Shown: in pieces, positions 1 through 6,741 of the stretch
Layout: every line of letters starts with the position of its first letter
Numbering within the stretch: the stretch's first letter is position 1
Assembly (NCBI GenBank): GCA_036505615.1
Contig: DASXTB010000445.1
Span: forward strand, 1-9,631
Direction of reading: 5' to 3'
Length of the DNA: 9,631 bases
Source: DASXTB01 sp036505615
GTDB lineage: Bacteria; Acidobacteriota; UBA6911; JACQSX01
The notes under the pieces: generated by a model
The model's database searches: none
The model's input: only the letters and a program-made list of their open reading frames with translations
What the model was told of the DNA's origin: nothing
Translations under genes and position numbers: made by a program

Positions 1-1109
1 GGCTTGCCGTATCTCAGCCATACGTAAAGCATGGCCGCAAACGCGCCCGCTGCTGAAGCCATCATTGTGTTAACAGCAACGACGGAGATGCGCAAATCCG
101 TGCCCGCCAGCGTAGAGCCCGGGTTAAACCCAAACCAACCAAAGGCGAGAATGAACGTGCCGAGAAGGGCCATTGGGATGTGGTGGCCGGGTATGGCAAC
201 CGGCTTGCCGTCTCTTGTATATTTGCCGATGCGCGGGCCAAGCACGATAGCGCCGGCCAGCGCAGCTACACCGCCGACCATGTGGACCACAGAGGAGCCG
301 GCAAAATCCACGTGCCCGTGTCCTAGGCCAAAATTCGCTCCCAAATTGGCCAACCATCCATTTCCCCAGACCCAGTTGGCGAAGATGGGATAAACGAACA
401 TGGACATGAAGAAACCGAAAATGACAAACGACGAAAACTTCCATCGCTCGGCCATTGCGCCCGTTGGGATAGTAGCGGCCGTGTCCATGAACACCATCTG
501 GAACAGGAACAGCGCAAATACGCCCACGTCATAGGCATCCCAACTGAGGAAGAACCCCTTCAGGCCCAATAAACCGAAAGGCTTGCCAAAAAGGTGCAGC
601 GTCAATTCGTGGTTGAGAGCCGGCGTGCCTCCAAGCGCGGCCACACCTCCTACGCCGCCCATCTGCAAGGCGTACCCGCAGATCCAATAGCCGAGCATCC
701 CGATGGCGTAAACCATAAAGTTCATCGACATTGTGTGCGCGGCATTCTTGGCGCGGGTGAATCCAGTCTCCACCAGAGCAAATCCTGCCTGCATGAACAT
801 AACCAGGAAGCCAGTGATCAGGGTCCATACGATGTTGATTGCGATGCGGTTGTGCCCGACCGTATCCATCACTTCCAGCAGTGCCGGCTTGGCGGGGTCT
901 TTGACGGCCACATCGCGAGCCAAGCCTGTGGCAGCGCCGTTGGGATCTGACGCCGGTGTGGCGGCGGCCGGAGCCGGCGCTGGAGCAGCCGCCGGCGCGG
1001 GCGGAGCCGGCTGCTGTTGAGCTGAAATGCGTATCGGGAGCATTGAACCCACCAACATCAGCACGGCTCCAATTACAAAGCTGAGAGCGAGACGTTTCCT
1101 TTTGGTCAT
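1..1109 (-). CDS. amtB: Ammonium transporter AmtB, 3' end cut by window edge
   Basis: Ammonium channel of the Amt/MEP/Rh family, an inner-membrane trimer that conducts NH3/NH4+ and is gated by PII. I translated it by hand from an ATG at 1109; the frame stays open for 369 residues to the window edge, so roughly the last quarter is missing. Residues 1-30 look like a signal peptide (basic MTKRKR, hydrophobic core, likely cleavage after ISA). Residues 31-56 are an Ala/Pro-rich linker. The Amt core follows, with hydrophobic segments near 92-112, 127-146, 195-215, 226-246, 272-290, 313-329 and 340-365. DFAGSSVVH (268-276) matches E. coli AmtB Asp160 and His168, eight residues apart; the second pore histidine would lie beyond the edge. 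GFALVETGFTRAKN (109-122) is also typical of the family. A GGAG ribosome binding site lies 9 bp before the ATG. It sits 46 bp behind glnB, the classic glnK-amtB pairing. Family assignment is secure. Confidence 0.95.
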   Translation of the reverse strand, partial: MTKRKRLALSFVIGAVLMLVGSMLPIRISAQQQPAPPAPAAAPAPAPAAATPASDPNGAATGLARDVAVKDPAKPALLEVMDTVGHNRIAINIVWTLITGFLVMFMQAGFALVETGFTRAKNAAHTMSMNFMVYAIGMLGYWICGYALQMGGVGGVAALGGTPALNHELTLHLFGKPFGLLGLKGFFLSWDAYDVGVFALFLFQMVFMDTAATIPTGAMAERWKFSSFVIFGFFMSMFVYPIFANWVWGNGWLANLGANFGLGHGHVDFAGSSVVHMVGGVAALAGAIVLGPRIGKYTRDGKPVAIPGHHIPMALLGTFILAFGWFGFNPGSTLAGTDLRISVVAVNTMMASAAGAFAAMLYVWLRYGK

Positions 1110-1155
1110 CTGTATTTTCTCCTTTTTGTTTTTGTCCACTGATTTGCCAGCGTCT

Positions 1156-1494
1156 TCAGAGGGCGTACGCGGCACGTTCCCCGGTGCGAATTCGTATTAC
1201 CTCTTCCACCGGTGTGATAAAGATTTTCCCGTCTCCAAATTTTCCGGTCTTTGCCGTTTTCAGTATTGCATCGACTGCCGGATCGACTAGTTCTTCCGAT
1301 AACACGATCTCGATCTTGACCTTGGGCAGGAAATCGACGCGATACTCGCTGCCGCGATAGGTCTCCGTATGGCCCTTCTGCCGGCCGAAGCCCTTGACCT
1401 CGGTAACGGTCATCCCTACGACTCCTACCTCCTGCAAGGCATTTTTTACGGCATCCAGCAGGTGTGGCCTGATAATGCTTTCCAGCTTTCTCAT
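1156..1494 (-). CDS. glnB: Nitrogen regulatory protein PII (GlnB/GlnK family)
   Basis: Cytosolic trimeric signal protein that binds ATP/ADP and 2-oxoglutarate and controls AmtB, GlnD-linked modification and nitrogen regulators. The 112-residue length is exactly usual. The T-loop is complete, with GFGRQKGHTETYRG at 35-48 and Tyr51, the uridylylation site. The nucleotide-binding stretch TGKFGDGKIF (83-92) and the RIRTGE tail with Arg101 and Arg103 are intact. Gln39 and Lys58, used in 2-oxoglutarate binding, are present. Thr43 and Asp54 match E. coli GlnB (GlnK has Ala43 and Asn54), yet the position directly before amtB is that of glnK; the symbol is therefore ambiguous and function should be read as GlnK-like by context. 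An AAGGAGG ribosome binding site sits just before the ATG. glnB and amtB are probably one transcript. Regulation by GlnD, encoded just upstream, is inferred from Tyr51. Confidence 0.97.
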   Translation of the reverse strand: MRKLESIIRPHLLDAVKNALQEVGVVGMTVTEVKGFGRQKGHTETYRGSEYRVDFLPKVKIEIVLSEELVDPAVDAILKTAKTGKFGDGKIFITPVEEVIRIRTGERAAYAL

Positions 1495-1528
1495 ACCCCT
1501 CCTTGACTAAAAGTGTTAAAGGCAGTGA

Positions 1529-1556
1529 CTATCGGCTATCAGCTTTCAGCTCTCAA
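1529..1556. repeat. Degenerate 7-bp tandem repeat, four units
   Basis: Four successive heptamers read ctatcgg, ctatcag, ctttcag and ctctcaa on the plus strand (consensus CTNTCAG). They lie between the glnB ribosome binding site and the large inverted repeat, inside the glnB leader if transcription comes from glnD. Function unknown; it could be repeat debris or a spaced protein-binding array. Confidence 0.6.
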
Positions 1557-1573
1557 CCTCGGGTCATCAACCT

Positions 1574-1661
1574 GGGGTCAGGTCTTCAGAATTCAGTTTT
1601 TAGGCTGTAGGATTCCCCTAAAGTAATACCTAGAAAAACTGAATTCTGAAGACCTGACCCC
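1574..1661. repeat. Perfect 28-bp inverted repeat (REP/MITE-like palindrome)
   Basis: The left arm 1574-1601 (beginning GGGGTCAGGTCTTCAG) is the exact reverse complement of the right arm 1634-1661 (ending CTGAAGACCTGACCCC). They are separated by 32 nt, in which a further AGG/CCT pairing (1602-1604 with 1629-1631) and a small TAGG/CCTA hairpin (1608-1611 with 1617-1620) can form. It fills much of the 208-bp gap between glnD and glnB. No T-run follows on the minus strand, so it does not look like a standard intrinsic terminator. The arm resembles dispersed palindromes of the kind mobilised by REP-associated tyrosine transposases; no such transposase lies in the window, so that origin is inference. 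In RNA it would form a long, stable hairpin between glnD and glnB. Confidence 0.85.
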
Positions 1662-1680
1662 ACATTCCCCCACATTCCCC
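1661..1680. repeat. Two tandem copies of CACATTCCCC
   Basis: The decamer CACATTCCCC occurs twice back to back (1661-1670 and 1671-1680), directly abutting the right arm of the 28-bp inverted repeat and 22 bp past the glnD stop. It probably arose by slippage or as a by-product of insertion of the neighbouring palindrome. No function is apparent. Confidence 0.7.
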
Positions 1681-1702
1681 ACACGGCTGATGGCCGAGAG
1701 CA

Positions 1703-4528
1703 CTAACTAAACGACACGGCACGCTGCGACTCTTCGGGTACCATAATGACCGCCGGTTCCGCTCCCAGCCCTTCCAGCAGCGTGTACTGAACCGCCGGTA
1801 ACTCGGCGGGCACTAATTTGCGACCGGATGCATGCGTCGCATAAAAAATATCCAGCGCATGGCTCTTCTCGGTAGCGATCTTGGCAAAGGTAATATTGAG
1901 ACCGAGCGAGGCGAGCGTGTGCGCAATCTTGTAGGCCAGACCCGGTTCGTCTTCTGCTCTCACCTCGATCACGGTGCTGGTGGCGGAAGCTTCAGAATCG
2001 AAGTACACGCTGGGCCGGATCGGGCGCCGGCCGCTCTGGCGTTTAATGCGCCGTGTCGATCTGGCGAGCCATTTCTCCACGGCGGCTGGCACATCGTAGT
2101 TTCCCTCAATGGCCCCCTTCAGGCTTTCGGCGATGACAGGCCAGCGCTCTTCCGGAACGGATTGGTGGACGCCTACCTCACAGACTTTGAACGTATCGAT
2201 CACGATGCCGTCTTCACGAGTGTAAAGATCAGCGCTCAGGATGTTGATACCGTGGGCGGTTAGCGTACCGGCCAGGCGCGCAAAAAGCCCTGCGCTGTCG
2301 CGCGTGCACACAATCAATCGGGAGCAATGGCCGCTGCTCATGTTTTTCCAGTCGGTGACTAGCGGTTGCGTTTCCACTCCCTTAATCAATCGCAGGTGTC
2401 TGACAATCTGCTCCTGTTCGGTGGCCCGCAGATATCGCTCGGGAAGCATGGCAAAGTGTCGTTCCACCTCGGCGGGCAGCAATTCGGCAAAGATATTGGT
2501 CCACCATTGAGTCTTTCGCATGGCAAAACGGCCTTCCACATCGTTAGGCAGGAACTCGGGCAACAACTGCCTGACAATTTGTTGTTTGAGCAGATCGGTG
2601 CGGTGCGGATCCCACCTCACGGGCTTGCTTCCCGTAAGGCGGCACCGGGCATGGCTGTACAGTTCCCAAAGCAATTCCCCCTTCCAGTGATTCCATCCAT
2701 GCGGCCCCACGCTGGAAGCGTCGGCATAAGTCAGAAGGAGCAGCATGTCCAGCTGCTCCAGTGTTGCCACAGTAGCCACGAAATTTTCGATCAGGCTGGC
2801 TTCGGACAGATCACGCCGTTGAGAGAGGCGCGACATCAGTAAGTGGTGCCGGACCAAAAACAGCGTCTGCGATGTGGTGTGCTCATCGAGACCGAGCCGC
2901 TGGCAAAGGCGCTGGGCAAGCCGGGCGGCCTTGGAAGCATGGTCGCTTCCGTGTCCCTTGCCGCAGTCGTGTAGCAGCAGGCCGAGGTAGAGCGAAGTGC
3001 GCTCGGTCAGTTCGCCGAACACTTTGCCAAAGCGCGCCAGCTTCGGGTCGTGGCCCATGGCGATGCGATCGAGGACTTCTATCGCCCGCAGCGTATGTTC
3101 GTCGATGGTGTACTGATGGTAGTGGTCGTGCTGGACTAAGAAGGTAATGCGCGCAAACTCGGGCAGAAATTTCCCCAAAAATCCCAGCTCGTGCATTTGC
3201 CGCAATGTGGCGGCGACTCGACCCGGGCGCTGCAGGATTTCTAGAAAGACGCGGCTTGCTTCCGGTGCTTCCCGAAAATTTCGATTGGCGCGAAAGAGGT
3301 GGCTTCTGATCGAGTGTTTGAGAGTCTCGCTCAAATCCAACCCTTCTTTCTGAGCAACAGAGAAGGCCTGCAGCAGCCGTGTGGGCGAGTTGGGCAAGTC
3401 ATCTAATCCTGTGCCCGCATAAAGTTTGCCCTGCTTGGCCTCAAAACCGTATTCGGTCTGTTTGGCCCGGGGCTTACGTGTGAAGCGGGTGTTTGGTGAG
3501 CGGGTCTCCAGAGTCCGTTGCAGAAAGCTTCTACAGAATTGATGGAGGTGATGCGCGCGCTTATAGTATTCGCGCATGAAGAGCTCGGAGGCGAAGAATG
3601 TTCTCTTGCGCTGATATCCGAGATTGGAAGCGATCAGAGGCTGCAACTCCAGGGTCAGCAGGTCGGTCTTGCGGCCGGTTGCGAAATGCGCTTCATTTCG
3701 GATCCGTGCCAGGAAGCCATAAGCGGCGAGCGCGGCTTCGCTTTCAGAAGCAGAAACCAATCCTCTGTCAGCCAGTTCGTCCAGGTTGTGGCAGCCGAAA
3801 AGAGCGCGCCCAATCCAGAGAACGCTGTGCAGGTCCCGCAGCCCGCCGGCACTCTCTTTAATATTGGGCTCCTGAACGCAAACGGATGCCCCGAACCTGA
3901 TGTAGCGCTCTTCGATCTCCAGTGTCATCGCTTTTAGAAAGGCCTCGCGCTCGCGCTTGGGGCTGAAAATGTTTTGCTCCATTTCGATTTCGAATTGCCG
4001 GAAGGTCTCTTCGCTTCCCGCCAGCAATCGGGCCTCGCCCATGGCGTTGCGTGAATGCAGATCCTGTTGCGCCATGGCAATGCAGTCGCGCACGGATCGA
4101 AAACTGTGACCCACGGTAAGCCCGATATCCCAGAGCAGATACAAGATTTGCTCGGCAACCGGCCGAAAGGCGCGCGGCTGCCGGCGGCTGTAAAGGAACA
4201 GGACGTCGATGTCTGAATATGGAGCCAACTCCCGGCGTCCATACCCGCCCAGCGCGGCGACAGCGCACTGATTTAATCGCCCTTGAACCGGTGCGACCGC
4301 GGTGGCCGCCCGAAAAGCTTTGGAAGTGATCAAGTCGACCAGGTGGCTTCTGGCGCCGGCCACTTCCTTGCCGCTCAGTCCCAGGCGGTGACGAATTCGG
4401 AGCCGCTCGGTTTCGACCTTCAAAAACTTCTTGAAGATCTCTGTCTGCTTCTTTTGCTCCCGGGAAGCTTCAACCGAAGCGAGTTTCTCGCCGGCGCGCG
4501 CCAGTATTCTTTCAAGATCTGTCAGCAT
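1703..4528 (-). CDS. glnD: PII uridylyltransferase / uridylyl-removing enzyme GlnD
   Basis: Bifunctional cytosolic sensor of glutamine: it uridylylates PII at Tyr51 when glutamine is low and removes UMP when it is high. It has 941 residues against about 890 in E. coli. The domain order is canonical. The nucleotidyltransferase motif GGYGRRELAPYSDID lies at 94-108, with catalytic-type Asp106 and Asp108. The GlnD linker contains KESAGGLRDLHS (224-235). The HD hydrolase domain has His478 (IDEHTLR) and His520-Asp521 (LLLHDCGKGHGSDH). VGPHGWNHWKGELLWELY (607-624) is the family's post-HD motif. Two C-terminal ACT domains start near 737 (DSAGLFARLAGTLTAHGIN) and 852 (EDEPGLAYKIAHTLASLGLN) and are the glutamine sensors. 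All key residues are present, so both activities are expected. An in-frame TGA five codons upstream fixes the ATG as the first possible start; the ribosome binding site is weak. The PII substrate gene is 208 bp downstream on the same strand. Confidence 0.96.
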   Translation of the reverse strand: MLTDLERILARAGEKLASVEASREQKKQTEIFKKFLKVETERLRIRHRLGLSGKEVAGARSHLVDLITSKAFRAATAVAPVQGRLNQCAVAALGGYGRRELAPYSDIDVLFLYSRRQPRAFRPVAEQILYLLWDIGLTVGHSFRSVRDCIAMAQQDLHSRNAMGEARLLAGSEETFRQFEIEMEQNIFSPKREREAFLKAMTLEIEERYIRFGASVCVQEPNIKESAGGLRDLHSVLWIGRALFGCHNLDELADRGLVSASESEAALAAYGFLARIRNEAHFATGRKTDLLTLELQPLIASNLGYQRKRTFFASELFMREYYKRAHHLHQFCRSFLQRTLETRSPNTRFTRKPRAKQTEYGFEAKQGKLYAGTGLDDLPNSPTRLLQAFSVAQKEGLDLSETLKHSIRSHLFRANRNFREAPEASRVFLEILQRPGRVAATLRQMHELGFLGKFLPEFARITFLVQHDHYHQYTIDEHTLRAIEVLDRIAMGHDPKLARFGKVFGELTERTSLYLGLLLHDCGKGHGSDHASKAARLAQRLCQRLGLDEHTTSQTLFLVRHHLLMSRLSQRRDLSEASLIENFVATVATLEQLDMLLLLTYADASSVGPHGWNHWKGELLWELYSHARCRLTGSKPVRWDPHRTDLLKQQIVRQLLPEFLPNDVEGRFAMRKTQWWTNIFAELLPAEVERHFAMLPERYLRATEQEQIVRHLRLIKGVETQPLVTDWKNMSSGHCSRLIVCTRDSAGLFARLAGTLTAHGINILSADLYTREDGIVIDTFKVCEVGVHQSVPEERWPVIAESLKGAIEGNYDVPAAVEKWLARSTRRIKRQSGRRPIRPSVYFDSEASATSTVIEVRAEDEPGLAYKIAHTLASLGLNITFAKIATEKSHALDIFYATHASGRKLVPAELPAVQYTLLEGLGAEPAVIMVPEESQRAVSFS

Positions 4529-4596
4529 TTCATCTGCCAGCCATCATTGGATAAGAGATTGGCTCGGAAAACGCTCATGCAAGACGCGTACCAGTA

Positions 4597-4622
4597 GTAG
4601 GCGAGGCGTGCGCCGCCCCTAC
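4597..4622. repeat. Short GC-rich palindrome, GTAGG...CCTAC type
   Basis: Arms 4597-4608 (GTAGGCGAGGCG) and 4611-4622 (CGCCGCCCCTAC) pair at 10 of 12 positions around a 2-nt loop. It lies 69 bp upstream of the glnD start. It resembles the small intergenic palindromes near 9114 and 9237 in layout (a GTAG- or CGGG-ended hairpin of 9-12 bp), which suggests a dispersed repeat class; common ancestry is inference. As RNA it would form a hairpin in a glnD leader if transcription starts upstream. Confidence 0.6.
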
Positions 4623-4708
4623 ATATTGTGGTTATCGTTCTCGGTTTAAAGGATTTAGCGGATTAGTTGGGGTGCACGGCCAGAGGCTGGGACTCTCTTG
4701 AAGCAAAG

Positions 4709-4749
4709 ACAAAATTGTATCCCTGCGGGAACTAATCTACAGAATTGTA
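4709..4749. promoter_or_regulatory. 30-bp-spaced direct repeat ACARAATTGTA, possible operator pair
   Basis: ACAAAATTGTA (4709-4719) and ACAGAATTGTA (4739-4749) differ at one base and start exactly 30 bp apart, about three helical turns. Each contains an ACA-N4-TGT dyad. On the minus strand both read TACAATTYTGT, so TACAAT might also serve as a -10 box for glnD. Placement about 180-220 bp upstream of glnD fits an operator or promoter element, but the binding protein is unknown and this could be chance in A/T-rich DNA. Confidence 0.35.
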
Positions 4750-4835
4750 ACTCATCTTTTTGGTCGAGCCCGCTACCGGTACCATTTACAAATGTTCGCC
4801 ATAAGGGCTTGGCGCGGAATGGCGGCAACCAAACC

Positions 4836-4983
4836 AAAAAGCCGATCACGACCACGTGCGCGTCCACGTCAACGCCCACGCCCACGCCACCGCCGATGAA
4901 ATATAATTCTAAATAAGATAACGGCGGTTGGACGTGATTCGTGGACATTGACGTGGTCGTGAACGTGATCGTGGACGGCTTTT
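4836..4983. repeat. Large imperfect inverted repeat of CACGNC hexamers, possible terminator
   Basis: The left arm 4836-4894 starts AAAAAGCCG and runs as degenerate hexamers (CACGAC, CACGTC, CACGCC) to CCGCC. The right arm 4923-4983 is GGCGG followed by the complementary pattern (GTGGAC, GTGATC, GTGGTC) and ends CGGCTTTT. The ends (AAAAGCCG/CGGCTTTT and CCGCC/GGCGG) pair exactly; the middles pair only with offsets because of the hexamer periodicity. The 28-nt centre (4895-4922) is A/T-rich. Both outer ends give a T-run after GGC on the strand leaving the structure. In the minus-strand sense it could end transcription from the NifA-like gene, whose stop is 28 bp away. A hexamer array that expanded and inverted is the alternative. 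Confidence 0.65.
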
Positions 4984-5011
4984 ATTCAGGTGGCGAATTT
5001 ATGAATCCGGC

Positions 5012-6637
5012 CTAGCTTCGAAAGCGCTGCGCGTCGATACCGTGCTTTTTCACCTTGTAATTGATGATGCGTTCGGTTGAGCTGAGTAGTTTGGCAGCCT
5101 TGGATCGGTTGCCGCGGGTGGTTTTGAGCGCATCCTGGATCAGATCTTTTTCATATGCCTCGACGGCCTCCGTCAAAGACACGCTCATCACCGTGCCGGA
5201 GGCTTCGGCCGTTTGCAGCGTGGGCGGCAGGTGGTGGCCGTGGACTACATTTCCGTCGCACACCAGCACGGCTCGCTCGATGGTATTCTCCAGTTCCCGC
5301 ACATTCCCCGGCCAGTGGTAACTCATCAGCATGTCGATGGCCGGCGTCGAGATACGCTTGATGTTCTTTCCATGTTCGGTCGAATATTTCTCCAGGAAAT
5401 AGTCGGCCAGCAGCATGACGTCCGGCTTGCGCTCCCTCAGTGGCGGGACGAAAATGGTAAAGACATTGAGCCGGTAGTAGAGGTCTTCGCGGAAAGTTTC
5501 GGCGGCGATGGCCTTTTCCAGGTCCTTGTTGGTGGCGGCGATCAGCCTCACGTTGACCTTGATGGGCTCCACCCCGCCCAGCCGTTCAAACTCACGCTCC
5601 TGCAAGACGCGCAGCAACTTGACTTGAGTGGACAGGTTGAGGTCGCCGATTTCGTCGAGAAAGAGCGTTCCGCCCTCCGCAATCTCAAAGCGCCCTTTCT
5701 TACGATTCTGCGCTCCGGTGAATGCCCCCTTCTCATAGCCGAACAATTCCGATTCGATCAGCGTATCGGGCAAAGCCGCACAACTCACCTTGACGAAAGG
5801 CTTCTTTGCCCGGGGCGAGTTGTAGTGAATAGCGTGAGCGATCAGTTCTTTGCCGGTTCCGGATTCTCCGCGAATCAACGCCGTGGTGTTCGTCTGCGCT
5901 ACTTGGGCCACCTGCTCGTAGACTTGCCGCATGGGGCCGCTGTTTCCGATGATATTTGAAAAGTCGTAACGCTCTCTTAGCTCCTCGCGCAGGTGGATGT
6001 TTTCATCCAGAAGGCGCTGCCTTTCGGCGTCCACCAGACCGTGGACCTTCATGGCCTGGGCAATCATGGAAGCGACAATGCGAAAGAATTTCAGCGAACG
6101 GTCATAGTCGCGATCCTTTTTGAAGCGCAGATCCACACCCAGGGCTCCCAGGGGCTTGCGGCTGATTCCGATGGGGACACAGATAAAAGTCAGCTCGTGT
6201 TTGTTCAGGTCCTTGCGCTGGCCTGCGCGATTGAGAAACATCGGCTCCCGGCTGACTCGCGGCACGGCGATCGGTTTGCCGCTCTCCACGACGCGCCCGG
6301 TAATCCCTTCGCCTAGCTTGTAGCTGGCCCGCTGCCCGTCGGCGCTCAAACCATTGGAGGCCTCGATGTGCAGCTCGCCTGTGTCGTCCTGGAGCAAGGT
6401 AACCGCGCTTCGTATCACGCCATGGTGCCGTTCCAGAATTTCCAGCACGCGGTGAAGCGCGGCCCTTAGGTTGAGCGTACCCGAAAGGGCCTGGCTTGCC
6501 TCTAACAGCGTGGTGAGGTCTCGTATCTCGCTGGTGGGATCGTCTTTCAAGGGCGCCGCCGCGGCCAAAGCGGGCGCTGTTTGGCGCGGTCCGGTCAATC
6601 TTACAAAATTGTTAGGGTCCCTCCTCATTTCCGACAT
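5012..6637 (-). CDS. NifA-like sigma-54-dependent transcriptional activator (GAF-AAA+-HTH)
   Basis: Cytosolic enhancer-binding protein that would drive open-complex formation by RNA polymerase with sigma-54. Its 541 residues show an N-terminal GAF domain (about 40-200; GEGITGRVVESGKPIAVP at 109-126 is very like NifA), a short charged helical linker (about 202-225), the AAA+ domain with Walker A GESGTGKE (257-264), GAFTGA sigma-54 contact loop (304-309), Walker B TLFLDEIGD (324-332), arginine-finger region FREDLYYRLNV (382-392) and WPGNVREL (442-449), then a Fis-type helix-turn-helix (about 508-536; GNRSKAAKLLSSTERIINYKVKKHGID). There is no receiver domain, so it is not NtrC. The cysteine-rich linker of oxygen-sensitive rhizobial NifA is absent. 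A weak AGGA lies 7 bp before the ATG; Met4 is an alternative start. Its place beside glnD-glnB-amtB suggests nitrogen control, possibly through PII, but no nif genes are visible and its targets are unknown. Confidence 0.9.
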   Translation of the reverse strand: MSEMRRDPNNFVRLTGPRQTAPALAAAAPLKDDPTSEIRDLTTLLEASQALSGTLNLRAALHRVLEILERHHGVIRSAVTLLQDDTGELHIEASNGLSADGQRASYKLGEGITGRVVESGKPIAVPRVSREPMFLNRAGQRKDLNKHELTFICVPIGISRKPLGALGVDLRFKKDRDYDRSLKFFRIVASMIAQAMKVHGLVDAERQRLLDENIHLREELRERYDFSNIIGNSGPMRQVYEQVAQVAQTNTTALIRGESGTGKELIAHAIHYNSPRAKKPFVKVSCAALPDTLIESELFGYEKGAFTGAQNRKKGRFEIAEGGTLFLDEIGDLNLSTQVKLLRVLQEREFERLGGVEPIKVNVRLIAATNKDLEKAIAAETFREDLYYRLNVFTIFVPPLRERKPDVMLLADYFLEKYSTEHGKNIKRISTPAIDMLMSYHWPGNVRELENTIERAVLVCDGNVVHGHHLPPTLQTAEASGTVMSVSLTEAVEAYEKDLIQDALKTTRGNRSKAAKLLSSTERIINYKVKKHGIDAQRFRS

Positions 6638-6741
6638 AAATGTATCCTAGCTTTTTTTCCCGGCCTGGGTCACGCTAAAAAATAGGCAATGTGGCCGGCT
6701 TTGCGTTAGGTTCTTTCACGAAGATTTGTGAATAATCCAGC

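Larger units (their letters stand above)
4529..5011. other. 483-bp intergenic region upstream of glnD
   Basis: No gene is supported here. The longest open frames run through low-complexity hexamer repeats and lack family features. From glnD outward it holds a short GC-rich palindrome (4597-4622), a 30-bp-spaced direct repeat in A/T-rich DNA (4709-4749), and a large imperfect inverted repeat (4836-4983) that begins 28 bp past the stop of the NifA-like gene. The glnD promoter should lie here. TACAAT on the minus strand at both direct-repeat copies resembles a -10 box, but I see no matching -35. I looked for a -24/-12 sigma-54 promoter (TGGCAC-N5-TTGC) and found no convincing one. Confidence 0.6.

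Noticed and set aside
124..828. Minus-strand open frames at 124-444, 323-538 and 529-828
   Set aside because: They lie within amtB in other frames; the continuous Amt frame from 1109 to the edge explains the DNA.
1574..1661. Intrinsic terminator for glnD
   Set aside because: The hairpin is strong but is not followed by a T-run on the minus strand.
1529..1680. CRISPR-like array
   Set aside because: The repeats are short tandem or inverted units without regular unique spacers, and no cas genes are present.
1495..1702. Sigma-54 promoter upstream of glnB
   Set aside because: Expected for a glnK-amtB operon, but no TGGC-N8-TTGC-like pair with correct spacing was found on the minus strand.
4655..4948. 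Minus-strand open frame with alternating Val/Asp/Gly repeats
   Set aside because: The peptide repeats are a direct translation of the CACGNC hexamer array; no start signals or protein family.
5213..5959. Plus-strand open frame of 248 codons
   Set aside because: Antisense to the AAA+ region of the sigma-54 activator; no motif of its own.
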